The notes under the pieces are model-generated. The model worked only from the letters and a program-made list of their open reading frames with translations. It did not search any database and was not told where the DNA came from. Below, one piece after another: positions 1 to 8,629 of a DNA stretch of 64,000 nucleotides. The position numbers and the translations under genes are program-made. The DNA is taken from assembly GCF_026343295.1 (NCBI RefSeq), contig NZ_JAPELY010000003.1:372001-436000 (forward strand), read 5' to 3'. This DNA is from Streptomyces sp. NBC_00083. GTDB lineage: Bacteria > Actinomycetota > Actinomycetes > Streptomycetales > Streptomycetaceae. How positions within the stretch are numbered: the stretch's first letter is position 1; every line of letters begins with the position of its first letter.

Positions 1-1958
1 CAGGCGCCGGCGGCACACGCGTCGAGCCAGGTGGTGAAGTCGGCGTCGTACCGCGTTCCGATGCCGGTGTTGTAGACGGCGTACGCCCCCGCGTAGTCAC
101 CGCTGCGGAATTTGGCCAGCATGTTCTGGACGTCCGCCGGGTGCTTCTCGACCATGTAGCGGGTGGCCAGGTAGCCCCACGGGTACGTGCGGGTCTGGTC
201 GGAGTTGGCGTAGGAGCTCTGCCACAGGGTGCTCAGCGCGTAGGTGTGCTGGGCCGCGTCGGCGATGGCCTCGGTGTCGGGCAGGTTGCGGTAGCTGTAG
301 GAGACGTACTCCGCGAAGCCCTCGATCCACCAGATGTCCGGCACGTCCTGTCCGGCGTTGAAGTCGCCGGCCATGTCGTAGCGGCCGTCGAGGTAGTGCG
401 TGTACTCGTGGTTGAGGTTCCAGATGTCGCCGGGGAAACCGTCGCCCACGCTCTTCACATAGGACAGGAAACGGGCCTGGTTGCCCGCGGCGGAGGGGTC
501 GCCCTCCAGGTACTCGCCGCCGTTGTCGGTGCTGTTGCCGAAGATCCAGCCGGAGTACGTCTGGTAGTCCTTGGGGCTCGCGAACGTCACGATCTGGATG
601 TTGGTGTTGTGGTCGTTCGCGACCGGACCGCTGTCCTTCACGATGCTGTGGAAGTAGGCGTCCTGGCCCTTGACGCTGGTGCAGGCCGCCGCGAGGGCGG
701 CATCGCTCAGCGACTGGGCGCGGAAGGTGTGGTCGGCGTCGCAGTTGTACGTGATCGGCAGCGCGGCGGCGGTGAGCCGGTCGATGAAGTCACAGGTGCC
801 GTAGTACGAGCACTGGGCCTTGTCGTACTGGTCCGTCATCGCGCCCACCGCGACCCACAGCGGGGCGGTCGGGCCGGTGACGGCGGAAGCGCCGAGCACG
901 GCCTTCGTCAGCGGCCGCACCTTGGCCTGGAGGGCCGGGGTGTCGAGGAAGCGGGCCATCTCGCTGCCCGCGTTGGCGTCGAGGTAGAACCACGAGTCGT
1001 TCAGCTTGGCGAGGTGGTTGAGGGTGAACGAACTGAGCGTGTCGATGATGCTCGGGTCGGCCGTCACCGCCGAGATGTACGCCGGGTTCCAGTGACCGCG
1101 GAAGAGCGGGGTGAACACGTCGTTGACGGCGGTGTCCATGCTCCAGTACGCGTCCCAGGAGCTGGTGTAGGCGTTGAGCACCTTCTTGTACGTGGCCAGG
1201 TAGCGGGCCTGCTCGTTGGCGCTGTCGGTCAGGACGAGTACCTCGCCCATGATGTCGCCGTTGGCGGCGCTGACGTCCATGAAGTGCGGGGACGCGGTGA
1301 AGGTGTCGAGGGCGGCCTCGCTCGCGGTCGCCAGGGTCGCGCCGTAGGGGCCGACGGCGGCGGCGTTGTTGGACTGCACGTAGTACCCGGCGCGCAGGAA
1401 CAGCACGAGCTGCCACACGTTGGTGGAGTTGTCACCGGGGTAGCTCCGCGCCGTGCTCGTCAGGGCGTTGGCGACGGTGACCATCTGCGCCTCGCGGAAG
1501 GCGTTGTACGCGTCGGTGCCGGTCAGGGCGAACAGCGTGTTGACGCAGTCCGTCGTCGACGCCTGGACGAACGAGACCAGCGCGGCGCCGGTCCTGCCGC
1601 CGAAGTCGCCCGGCGTGCAGGACGCGGCCGCGCCCTTCGCCGCCTTGTCGCGCGCCCGCTGCGGCGCCGGTGCGGTCAGCGGCCGCTTCGGCGGCAGGTG
1701 CGCCGCGTCGATCGGGGAGTGCCGGGCGTCGGAACGGTCGGACGCGTCGGCGGTCGAACCCAGCATCGGGGGCGCGGACTTGCCCGCGGCCCGGCGTGCG
1801 GCGGCGGCCTCGCCGGACGGCCCGGCGGCCTTCGACGGGCCGTCGGCGGCGGCCGCGCGGCTCGGCTGCGCCATCATGGCGATGCCCATGCACAGGGCGA
1901 GGGCGAGTATCAGAAAGCCGGTGAGACTTCGTCTCAGTCCTTCTGGTCGGGTGTTCAC
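1..1958 (-). CDS. Secreted microbial collagenase (peptidase family M9), C-terminus beyond window
   Basis: A zinc metalloprotease of the bacterial collagenase type, predicted to be secreted and to attack collagen-like or other extracellular protein. About 652 residues are visible and the reading frame is still open at base 1. It begins with a hydrophobic signal segment (about residues 13-30), then an Ala/Pro-rich linker and a long helical activator-like region. The zinc site is HEYTH at residues 517-521, followed by the probable third ligand E546 in WWIEGFAEY. The GTG start at 1958 is chosen for the GGGAGG ribosome binding site just upstream and the signal peptide that follows. Family membership rests on the motif set and layout; the substrate is inferred. 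Confidence 0.85.
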   Translation of the reverse strand, partial: MNTRPEGLRRSLTGFLILALALCMGIAMMAQPSRAAAADGPSKAAGPSGEAAAARRAAGKSAPPMLGSTADASDRSDARHSPIDAAHLPPKRPLTAPAPQRARDKAAKGAAASCTPGDFGGRTGAALVSFVQASTTDCVNTLFALTGTDAYNAFREAQMVTVANALTSTARSYPGDNSTNVWQLVLFLRAGYYVQSNNAAAVGPYGATLATASEAALDTFTASPHFMDVSAANGDIMGEVLVLTDSANEQARYLATYKKVLNAYTSSWDAYWSMDTAVNDVFTPLFRGHWNPAYISAVTADPSIIDTLSSFTLNHLAKLNDSWFYLDANAGSEMARFLDTPALQAKVRPLTKAVLGASAVTGPTAPLWVAVGAMTDQYDKAQCSYYGTCDFIDRLTAAALPITYNCDADHTFRAQSLSDAALAAACTSVKGQDAYFHSIVKDSGPVANDHNTNIQIVTFASPKDYQTYSGWIFGNSTDNGGEYLEGDPSAAGNQARFLSYVKSVGDGFPGDIWNLNHEYTHYLDGRYDMAGDFNAGQDVPDIWWIEGFAEYVSYSYRNLPDTEAIADAAQHTYALSTLWQSSYANSDQTRTYPWGYLATRYMVEKHPADVQNMLAKFRSGDYAGAYAVYNTGIGTRYDADFTTWLDACAAGA

Positions 1959-2330
1959 GTGCCGCCTCCCAGCGGTGTGGTGGCCGCGCCCGGGGCGCGG
2001 CGGTGGGGGTACCGCGGGCTCGGGCCGGCCGCCGCCCCCGGGTGTCGGGGCGTGACGGAGCGGACCCGGTGACCCACGGGCCGAACTGATCAAGTGGCGT
2101 GAATGCGGCGTGCTCTTGCGCGACTGTAAAATTGCATATGTCACATGGCTTGGGAAGAGAGCGCGGGTAAACCGGAGGCAATGACTGGGAGTTGGCGGCG
2201 CTCGGCACCCGCGGCCGCGTCCGGCAGGAGGCGGATTACCTCGTCGAGGTCGACGGAGACCTGGACCGCCCCGCCCTCGCATGGTCCAAGCGCTCCGCCT
2301 ACGACGGTTCGGTCCCGCGGGCGCGGGCGG
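1959..2330. other. Intergenic region with a possible gene remnant
   Basis: About 370 bases between the collagenase start and the methyltransferase stop. The first 200 bases presumably hold the collagenase promoter; an AT-richer patch lies at 2115-2145. On the plus strand an open frame from 2171 to about 2330 has protein-like composition (it includes DYLVEVDGDLDRPALAW) but has no convincing start and no stop before running antisense into the next gene. I see no complete gene here. Confidence 0.4.
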
Positions 2331-3074
2331 TCACCGCTCCGCTGTGCGGCGCAGCAGCAGGCACACGAAGCCGAACGAGTCCCGGTAGGTGCGCAGCCAT
2401 TGCGCGCGGTGGAGGGTGGCCGCCTCCAGGGCCTGCGCGCCGTCCGGGTCGGCCGGGTGGTCGAGGGCCCAGGCCGCGAGCGACCCCGTCCAGGACCACT
2501 CGTAGGCGTCGAGCTCCCCGCGCGTGCTGATGTGGCCCTGGACCGGTGTCCAGCCGGCGGCCACGACCTCGTCCAGGGTGGTCGGCAGATCGCTCAACCC
2601 GCCCAGCATCTCGACGGCTTCCGGGGTGGGCTCGCGCTCCCAGAAGCCGTCGCCGACCAGCACGTGCCCGCCGGGCGCCAGATGGGCGCGGGCCGCCGCG
2701 AGGGTGGGGAGCAGGCCGCCGTGCGCATGGCTCGCCCCGACGCTGAGCACCAGGTCGAAGGGGGAGGGGGCGGTGAAGTCCCCGGCGTTCTCGTGGTGGA
2801 GGGTGAGCCGGTCGTCGACGCCGCACGCACGGGCCCGCGTACGGGCGTGTGCCAGGGCGGCCTCGGAGTTGTCCACGCCCTCGGCCCGCAGGCGGGGGTG
2901 GGCGGCCAGCGCGCGCAGCAGCCACTCGCCGCCGCCGCAGCCGAGGTCCAGGGCGCGCGCGTCGCGGTCGTGCGGGACGCCGCGTTCCAGCAGCCGGCGT
3001 ACCGCGTCGTCGTCGACGGGGGCCGCTATGGGGTGATCCGCGTGGGCGATGCGGGAGATCTGTTCACGGTTCAT
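2331..3074 (-). CDS. Class I SAM-dependent methyltransferase
   Basis: A 247-residue cytoplasmic protein with a Rossmann methyltransferase fold. The SAM-binding motif I is LDLGCGGGEW near residue 43, followed by the acidic motif II region (AEGVDNSEAAL) and a motif IV-like segment (FDLVLSVGASHAHGG). The N-terminus ISRIAHADHPIAAPV is typical of actinobacterial small-molecule methyltransferases. The acceptor substrate cannot be read from the sequence. It lies 21 bp downstream of the WYL-type regulator gene on the same strand, so the two may be co-transcribed. Confidence 0.8.
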   Translation of the reverse strand: MNREQISRIAHADHPIAAPVDDDAVRRLLERGVPHDRDARALDLGCGGGEWLLRALAAHPRLRAEGVDNSEAALAHARTRARACGVDDRLTLHHENAGDFTAPSPFDLVLSVGASHAHGGLLPTLAAARAHLAPGGHVLVGDGFWEREPTPEAVEMLGGLSDLPTTLDEVVAAGWTPVQGHISTRGELDAYEWSWTGSLAAWALDHPADPDGAQALEAATLHRAQWLRTYRDSFGFVCLLLRRTAER

Positions 3075-3095
3075 CGCCCGAGTGTCGCAAACACG

Positions 3096-4124
3096 TCATG
3101 CGGAGCCCTGGTCGTGGGGCGGGCGCGCCGAGCGGGCGAGCCGGTCGGCGAACTCGCCGACGAGGGTACGGAGTTCGGCCGGGCGCTCGATGACGAACGG
3201 CCGATCGAGGGAGGCGATCGCCGCGGGCACCCAGTCCAGGCGCTCGGCCCTCAACTCGACTCGGAACCACGGGGGTTGGTCACCGTCCCCGTGCGTGCGG
3301 CGCTCGCCGGCGATGTCCGTGAGCTGCGCCAGGCCGGCCGGCAGGCGGGCCCGGATCTGCTCGGCCGTCCCCTGCACGCGCAGGCTCACCTCGTGCGCGT
3401 ACGGCGCCGTGGCGAGCCCGGTCAGGACGCGCTCGGCGGCGTCGATCCCGGCGGGCGGCACGAACGAGCCGGGCAGCGTACGGGCGTCGGCGACGCGGTC
3501 GAGCCGGAACATGCGCTCCTCGCCGAGCGCGGCGTCGGCGCCGGTGACGTACCACCGGCCGGCGTGGGCGACGAGCCCGTACGGATGCAGGACGCGCTCG
3601 CTGGCGCGGCCGTCGGCCGACGTGTACCGCAGGCGCACCGGCCGGTGGTGGCGTACGGCGTCGGCGAGGGGGAGCAGCACGCTGCTGCGAGGAGCGGCGG
3701 GCGGAACGGGCGCGCCCACGGCGGCGGGCGCCGTGAACGCGAGTGAGTCGAGGACGGCGTCGAGGCGTCGGCGGAGCCGCTCGGGCAGCACGCGGCGGAT
3801 CTTCGCCGCGGCCGTCTCGCTCGCCACGCCCGTGCTCGTCATCAGGCCGGCCCGGCGGCCCGCGACCAGACCGAGCAGCACGGCGAGCGCCTCGTCGTCG
3901 CTCAGCATCAGGGGAGGCATCCGGTAGCCCGTGGCCAGCCGGTAGCCGCCGTACCGTCCGCGCACCGACTCGACGGGCACGTCGAGTTCGAGCAGGTGCC
4001 GCACATAGCGCCGCACCGTGCGCTCGTCGACGCCGAGCTGTCCGGCGAGTTCGGACACGGTACGGGTGCCGCCGGACTGAAGGAGTTCGAGGAGGGCGAG
4101 CACGCGGGCGGTGGGAAGGGGCAT
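3096..4124 (-). CDS. YafY-type HTH/WYL transcriptional regulator
   Basis: A DeoR-like N-terminal helix-turn-helix (starting PLPTARVLALLELLQ, with the recognition region VDERTVRRYVRHLLEL) is followed by a central linker and a C-terminal WYL-type ligand-sensing domain (HRPVRLRYTSADGRASERVLHPYGL). The length, about 342 residues, fits the family. I chose the ATG at 4124 because family members start at this point. An in-frame ATG at 4175 would add 17 residues unlike the family and would place the start upstream of the operator-like palindrome. It is divergent from the VOC-protein gene, so it may control that gene and itself. The ligand is unknown. Confidence 0.8.
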   Translation of the reverse strand: MPLPTARVLALLELLQSGGTRTVSELAGQLGVDERTVRRYVRHLLELDVPVESVRGRYGGYRLATGYRMPPLMLSDDEALAVLLGLVAGRRAGLMTSTGVASETAAAKIRRVLPERLRRRLDAVLDSLAFTAPAAVGAPVPPAAPRSSVLLPLADAVRHHRPVRLRYTSADGRASERVLHPYGLVAHAGRWYVTGADAALGEERMFRLDRVADARTLPGSFVPPAGIDAAERVLTGLATAPYAHEVSLRVQGTAEQIRARLPAGLAQLTDIAGERRTHGDGDQPPWFRVELRAERLDWVPAAIASLDRPFVIERPAELRTLVGEFADRLARSARPPHDQGSA

Positions 4125-4143
4125 GCCGGAAAGTATGGCGCCG

Positions 4144-4168
4144 ATACCGGGCGGATTCTGTCCGGTAT
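4144..4168. promoter_or_regulatory. Inverted repeat, candidate operator of the WYL-type regulator
   Basis: ATACCGG at 4144-4150 and CCGGTAT at 4162-4168 form a perfect 7-bp inverted repeat with an 11-bp spacer, so the arm centres lie about two helical turns (18 bp) apart. It sits in the divergent space between the WYL-type regulator and the VOC gene. Its role in regulation is inferred. Confidence 0.5.
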
Positions 4169-4244
4169 TGGTCATAGCGTGTGGTCAGAGGCGCGGAACG
4201 CACCCGTGCGGCGACCGCGCCCTCGCTTGCTTCCACCCCCGGTC

Positions 4245-4293
4245 CGCCGCGGCCCCACTTCGCCGCGGCCCCACTTCGGCACGGCCCCCACTT
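4245..4293. repeat. Three tandem 16-17 bp repeats in a 5' leader
   Basis: CGCCGCGGCCCCACTT occurs at 4245-4260 and again at 4261-4276, followed by a diverged 17-bp copy at 4277-4293. The array ends just before the ribosome binding site of the VOC gene. No function is evident; it may reflect replication slippage in the leader. Confidence 0.7.
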
Positions 4294-4305
4294 CGGAGAG
4301 AACCC

Positions 4306-4710
4306 ATGGACTTCGTCTCGATCCGCGTCATCACCGACGACATCGCCCGGCTCGTCGCGTTCTACGAGCGCGCCGCCGGCGTGCGGGCGAACTGGTCGAC
4401 CGACGACTTCGCCGAGCTCAGGACCGCCTCGGCGACCCTGGCCATCGGCAGCACCCGTACGGTCCCGATGTTCGCGCCCGGCGCCGCGCGCCCCGCCGAC
4501 AACCGGAGCGTCATCCTGGAGTTCCGCGTCGACGACGTGGACGGCGTCCACCGCGACCTGGCCGGCTCCGGCCTCGTCGAGGAGTTCGTGCAGCCGCCCA
4601 CCACCATGCCGTGGGGCAACCGCTCGCTGCTCCTGCGCGACCCCGACGGCCACCTCGTCAACTTCTTCACGCCGGTGACCGAGGACGCCCTCGCGCGGTT
4701 TGGCGGCTGA
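4306..4710 (+). CDS. VOC (glyoxalase/bleomycin-resistance) family protein
   Basis: A 134-residue single-domain protein with the paired beta-alpha-beta-beta-beta modules of the vicinal oxygen chelate fold. It begins FVSIRVITDDIARLVAFYE and ends with the diagnostic LLRDPDGHLVNFFTP. Members may be metal-dependent enzymes or drug-binding resistance proteins, and the sequence does not decide which. The ATG at 4306 has GGAGAG six bases upstream. It is divergent from the WYL-type regulator gene, a common pairing for such small detoxification-like proteins. Confidence 0.8.
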   Translation: MDFVSIRVITDDIARLVAFYERAAGVRANWSTDDFAELRTASATLAIGSTRTVPMFAPGAARPADNRSVILEFRVDDVDGVHRDLAGSGLVEEFVQPPTTMPWGNRSLLLRDPDGHLVNFFTPVTEDALARFGG

Positions 4711-4742
4711 GGCGGGCCCGACTCTACGATGCACCCCGGAAC

Positions 4743-5510
4743 ATGTCAGTCAGGGACGACGGGGGCACAACGGTGAGCGGGCCGACGCAGGGCTGGGACG
4801 GGGCGGGGCGGCGAACGGCCGAGGAGATGATCGCCGAGGCGCGCAGGGCGCTCTTCGTCATGTTCGGGTTCATGGCGGTCGTCTGGGCCCTGCAGGTCGT
4901 CAACTGGCTGGGGGACTACCGGCTCGACGCGGAGTTCGGTCTCATACCGCAGGACGTGAGCCGGCTGTCGGCCATCCTGGTCGCACCGTTCCTGCACTTC
5001 GGCTGGGACCACATCGAGGCCAACTCGGGGCCGCTGTTCGTCTTCGGGTTCCTCGCCGCGTACCGGGGCGTGGTCCGCTTCCTGTGGCTCACCCTCCTCG
5101 TCGCGGTGACCAGCGGGCTCGCCGTGTGGGTCTTCCAGGACACCCACACCCTCGGTGTGGGCGCCAGCGGCGTGATCTTCGGCTACTTCGGATACGTGGT
5201 GCTGCGCGGCCTCTTCGACCGGCGGCTGATCGACACGCTGATCGGCCTGGTGATGGCCGCGTCCTTCGCCTACCTGGTGACCGTCGCCGTTCCCGGCACC
5301 CCGGGCGTGAGCTGGCTGGCGCACCTCGGCGGACTGGTGGGCGGCATGGCCGGCGCGTACCTCCTGCGCGACCGGAGCCGACCCGCTCCGGCCGCCGCGG
5401 GCGAGACCCCGGGCGCGGGGCCCGCCGTGGGCGGGGCACCCGCCGTGCCCGCCCTCGACCCGGGCCGCGCCGACCTGCACAAGGAGCTCCGGGACCTCGG
5501 GCTGCTCTGA
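4743..5510 (+). CDS. Rhomboid family intramembrane serine protease
   Basis: A 255-residue membrane protein with about six hydrophobic segments. The catalytic serine lies in GVGASGVIFG (the GxSG motif) and the catalytic histidine in SWLAHLGGLVGG. An earlier helix carries HFGWDHIEANS, matching the HxxxN oxyanion element of the family. A Pro/Ala-rich cytoplasmic tail follows. It would cleave membrane-tethered substrates within the bilayer. The ATG at 4743 has a weak ribosome binding site, and GTG at 4773 is a realistic alternative start. The neighbouring genes do not suggest a substrate. Confidence 0.88.
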   Translation: MSVRDDGGTTVSGPTQGWDGAGRRTAEEMIAEARRALFVMFGFMAVVWALQVVNWLGDYRLDAEFGLIPQDVSRLSAILVAPFLHFGWDHIEANSGPLFVFGFLAAYRGVVRFLWLTLLVAVTSGLAVWVFQDTHTLGVGASGVIFGYFGYVVLRGLFDRRLIDTLIGLVMAASFAYLVTVAVPGTPGVSWLAHLGGLVGGMAGAYLLRDRSRPAPAAAGETPGAGPAVGGAPAVPALDPGRADLHKELRDLGLL

Positions 5511-5538
5511 GCCGCCTCCGCCCCGGCCGTCGTGCCGC

Positions 5539-6708
5539 CTAGGCGGCCGCCACCGACTCCTCGCGGCGGGCGAGCGCGTCCGAGGTGCGCACCGTGATGT
5601 AGAGCGACGCGGCCAGGGTCAGGACCAGGGCGGCGCCCACACTGATGATGCTGCCGCTCGCCACCGGCTGCGGGCTGCCCGCCTCGGAGCGGGCCGAGCC
5701 GCTGAGGAAGGGGACCACGGCGAGGACGGCGAGGCCGAGGGCGACCTCGGCCCGGACGACCTTGGGGAAGTGACGCAGCGTCAGGTGGAACAGGGGTGCT
5801 GTCGCGTCGGCACGCCGGGCACGGGTGATGCGGGGCATCAGCCAGAACTGGTTGACGCCGCCGGCGGCGACCATGGAGAGCACCAGCAGGATCTTGACGA
5901 GCAGGAAGAAGCCGTAACGCGTGGTCCACAGCTGATCGATGCCGCCGACGTGCTTCCAGCTCATCCACAGGCCGGAGGTGAGCACGGCGCCGACGCACAC
6001 CAGCGCGACGAGGCTGAAGCGCCGCCACACATCGGCCCACAGCGCGCCCGCGCTCTCGCCGAGCCGGCCCCGGGTGGTGGCGAGCCCGGCGAGGGCGGCG
6101 AGGCCGCCGGTCCATACCGTGCCGCTGACGATGTGGACCTGGTCGAAGACGAGGTCGAAGCTCTTGCTCGCGTCCTTCGGGGCGGTGGCCGGTATCGCGC
6201 CGACGAGCGTCACGGCGAGCGCGAGGGGCAGGGCGGTGAGGGCGAGAGCGTCGAGGTGTCTTCGAACCCGCGGGAAGAAGAGCGCGACGAGCGCGGCGGA
6301 CGCCAGGACGACGAGGGCGTTCTGCGCCACGTAGACCGTTCCCTGCGCCACCCAGGCACCCTTGGCGGCCGGGGCGCCGAGGAAGTCTCCGATGGCGCCC
6401 GGCGCGAGCGCGTCACCGAAGGGCATGCCCTTGCCGGCCCTGGCCACCCGGCCGGCGAGCTGGAAGTAACCGCTCACGAGCAGGACGACCCCGGCCCAGG
6501 CCAGATACAGAGCCGTACGCCGACGCAGTACGTCGACGGCGCCCCGCTCGTGTCCCGGTGTGCGCAGTGCGGGACGCAGGGCGGCCGCGTAGGTCACGGT
6601 GGCGCCGATGGCCCCGGACAGACCGATGAAATAGCCGGATTTGGTGAGGATCCGCCAGAGCGGGGGCGTGGTGTAGCCGGCCGAGGCGGCCAGGGTTACG
6701 AGCGTCAT
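5539..6708 (-). CDS. CopD-like copper resistance/transport membrane protein
   Basis: A 389-residue polytopic protein with about eight or nine transmembrane helices. It carries a CopD-like region (residues about 150-290, including FDLVFDQVHIVSGTVWTGGLAAL) preceded by N-terminal helices. CopD proteins take copper across the inner membrane together with periplasmic CopC; no CopC gene is adjacent. The ATG at 6708 is the only plausible start in the first 60 codons and lies one base from a near-perfect iron box, so the mRNA may be leaderless and repressed by a DtxR/DmdR-type regulator when iron is plentiful. Iron control of a CopD-like protein is unusual. Confidence 0.8.
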   Translation of the reverse strand: MTLVTLAASAGYTTPPLWRILTKSGYFIGLSGAIGATVTYAAALRPALRTPGHERGAVDVLRRRTALYLAWAGVVLLVSGYFQLAGRVARAGKGMPFGDALAPGAIGDFLGAPAAKGAWVAQGTVYVAQNALVVLASAALVALFFPRVRRHLDALALTALPLALAVTLVGAIPATAPKDASKSFDLVFDQVHIVSGTVWTGGLAALAGLATTRGRLGESAGALWADVWRRFSLVALVCVGAVLTSGLWMSWKHVGGIDQLWTTRYGFFLLVKILLVLSMVAAGGVNQFWLMPRITRARRADATAPLFHLTLRHFPKVVRAEVALGLAVLAVVPFLSGSARSEAGSPQPVASGSIISVGAALVLTLAASLYITVRTSDALARREESVAAA

Positions 6709-6709
6709 G

Positions 6710-6728
6710 GTAGGTGAGGCTAACCTAA
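6710..6728. promoter_or_regulatory. Iron box (DtxR/IdeR/DmdR-type operator)
   Basis: The bases GTAGGTGAGGCTAACCTAA match the actinobacterial iron box consensus (TTAGGTTAGGCTAACCTAA) at 16 of 19 positions. The box abuts the start codon of the CopD-like gene. Family knowledge says an Fe(II)-loaded DmdR/IdeR protein binds such sites as a repressor. It could also act on a plus-strand promoter, but the nearest plus-strand gene starts 260 bp away. Confidence 0.85.
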
Positions 6729-6990
6729 GTTTGCAGGGGTCGGGCCGTGCGGTTCACGACCTGGACACGCACGACGTGGCTCTGTCGCGGGACGTCGCAA
6801 TTGCCGGCGCCGCAGGCGGAGCACGAACCCGGGCCGGGCCCCGCGGGGACGCCACAGGTGTGCCCGCCGCGCAACTCCGGCGCCGCCATGCGGGGGCGGA
6901 CACACGGGCCTAGCGTGGGGAGGAAGTGATGTTCACCCGCCCGGACCCCAACCCGAGTCCGGGCGCCCTCGTCCGGCAGGAGGCCTGCCC

Positions 6991-8322
6991 GTGAGGTACT
7001 CACAGACCCAGTGGCGCCGAGCGTGTGTGGGGGCCGCGGCGGCCACGCTCCTGGCCGTACCCATCGCGGCCACCAGCGCCTACGGCGCCACCGCGCCCCC
7101 GGCGCCGTCGCCCGTCACGTCGGCGTCGGGCACCCCGTCGGGGTCCGGCTCACCGTTCGCGTCGAGTTCGCCCTCCTCGTCCAGCTCCCCCTCCACGTCG
7201 AGTTCGCCCTCCGCGTCGAGCGACTCCGCCTTCCCGCAGCTGAGCCCGGCCGTCGCCGCGCGTCTGGACACGGCCGTCAAGCAGGTCATGCGGGAGGCGA
7301 ACGTCCCCGGTGTGATGGTGAGCCTGTCGGCCCCCGGCAAGGGCGAGTACGTCCGCACGTTCGGTGTCTCCGACAAGGCGACCGGCGCCCCCATGGCGAC
7401 CAACATGTACATGCGGATCGGCAGCGAGACCAAGACCTTCACGGTCACCGCGATGCTCGAACTGGTCGACCAGGGCAAGCTCGGCCTCGACGACCCGATC
7501 GGCAAGTACATTCCCGGCGTGCCGAACGGCGACAAGATAACGCTCCGTCAACTCGCCCAGATGCGCAGCGGGTTGTTCAACTATTCGGAGGATCCGGGAT
7601 TCGTCAACGCGCTGCTCTCCAATCCGGAGAAGCCGTTCACGCCGCAGCAGCTGCTTGACTACTCCTTCAAGCATCCGGTGATGTTCCAGCCGGGGAAGCA
7701 GTTCTTCTACTGCAACACCAACCTCATCCTGCTCGGCCTGGTGATCGAGAAGGCGAGCGGCATGCCGCTCCACGAGTACCTCGACCAGAAGGTCCTGAAG
7801 CCGGCCGGCCTGACCCACACCGTCTTCGCGACCGACGCCGCGTTCCCCAGCCCGCACGCCCAGGGCTACACGAACCAGACCCTGAACGGGAAGGTCGCGG
7901 TGACCACCAACTGGAACCCGACCTGGGCCTGGGCGGCCGGCGCGATGATCTCCGACCTCGGGGACCTGAAGAGCTGGGCCCGCACCCTGGCCACCGGCAC
8001 CCTGCTCTCGCCGCAGACGCAGGCGCAGCGCCTCGAAACCCCGCCGTCGACGATCCCGGGCGCGGGATACGGCATGGGCATCTTCAACGTGCAGGGGTGG
8101 ATCGGCCACAACGGTTCACTGCCCGGGTACGAGTCCCTGACGATGTACCTCCCCGAGTCGAAGGCCACGCTCGTCGTGCTGCTCAACACGGACATCACCC
8201 ACGACGGGAGCGAGCCGAGCACGCTCTTCGGCCAGGCGATCACCAAGATCGTGACGCCGAACCATGTGTACAACCTCCCGGTGGAGGAGCCGCACCCGTC
8301 CGCCTCGGCATCGCCCAAGTAG
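6991..8322 (+). CDS. Secreted serine hydrolase, class C beta-lactamase / D-Ala-D-Ala carboxypeptidase type
   Basis: A 443-residue exported protein. A signal peptide (residues about 1-30) is followed by a 50-residue Ser/Pro low-complexity linker encoded by short repeats at about 7140-7220. The catalytic domain has the SxxK nucleophile motif in GSETKTFTV, a Tyr-containing second motif in FFYCNTNLILLG, and HNG in WIGHNGSLPGYES as the third motif. Such enzymes may be DD-peptidases, esterases or beta-lactamases; the assignment stays at family level. The GTG at 6991 has AGGAGG upstream. The linker suggests the catalytic domain is held away from the cell wall. Confidence 0.88.
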   Translation: MRYSQTQWRRACVGAAAATLLAVPIAATSAYGATAPPAPSPVTSASGTPSGSGSPFASSSPSSSSSPSTSSSPSASSDSAFPQLSPAVAARLDTAVKQVMREANVPGVMVSLSAPGKGEYVRTFGVSDKATGAPMATNMYMRIGSETKTFTVTAMLELVDQGKLGLDDPIGKYIPGVPNGDKITLRQLAQMRSGLFNYSEDPGFVNALLSNPEKPFTPQQLLDYSFKHPVMFQPGKQFFYCNTNLILLGLVIEKASGMPLHEYLDQKVLKPAGLTHTVFATDAAFPSPHAQGYTNQTLNGKVAVTTNWNPTWAWAAGAMISDLGDLKSWARTLATGTLLSPQTQAQRLETPPSTIPGAGYGMGIFNVQGWIGHNGSLPGYESLTMYLPESKATLVVLLNTDITHDGSEPSTLFGQAITKIVTPNHVYNLPVEEPHPSASASPK

Positions 8323-8485
8323 GGCTGTGCATGCCCGCGTTGGCGCGCTAAGGGGCGCACGGACCACCCTGCGGACCTGGGGGCGCGAGCCCGGGAAGCG
8401 CGAGCGTCCGGCGATGCGAACCTCCCGTGTCCAGTGGCGCGAGCATCCGGTGACGCGATGATCCGGTGACGCGAAGACGGCGAAA

Positions 8486-8510
8486 GGCCCGCCCCTTGAA
8501 GGGGCGGGCC
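8486..8510. terminator. Bidirectional hairpin between convergent genes
   Basis: GGCCCGCCCCTT at 8486-8497 pairs perfectly with AAGGGGCGGGCC at 8499-8510. It lies between the converging hydrolase and argG genes, where it could stop transcription from both directions. Confidence 0.8.
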
Positions 8511-8566
8511 CTGTCGCGTTCTGCCCGCCGACCGAGCGGTGCCCGATCGCTGAGCAGGCGTTGCCC

Positions 8567-8629
8567 AGTCGGTGCGCCCAGTCGGTGCGCCTAGACGGTG
8601 CGCCAGTCGGTGCGCCTAGTCGGTGCCGG
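8567..8629. repeat. Tandem 12-13 bp repeats over the argG stop codon
   Basis: Five copies of AGTCGGTGCGCC-like units run from about 8567 to 8629, with single-base spacers and one variant (AGACGG). The array overlaps the end of argG: the stop codon is at 8616-8618, and two of the units reproduce the stop-containing sequence. It looks like slippage at the 3' end of the gene. Confidence 0.75.

Noticed and set aside
141..2072. Long plus-strand open frame opposite the collagenase gene
   Set aside because: Val/Gly/Arg-rich translation with no domains; it mirrors the codon bias of the real minus-strand gene.
2145..3746. 533-codon plus-strand frame across the methyltransferase and regulator genes
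   Set aside because: Antisense to two recognisable genes and low-complexity in composition.
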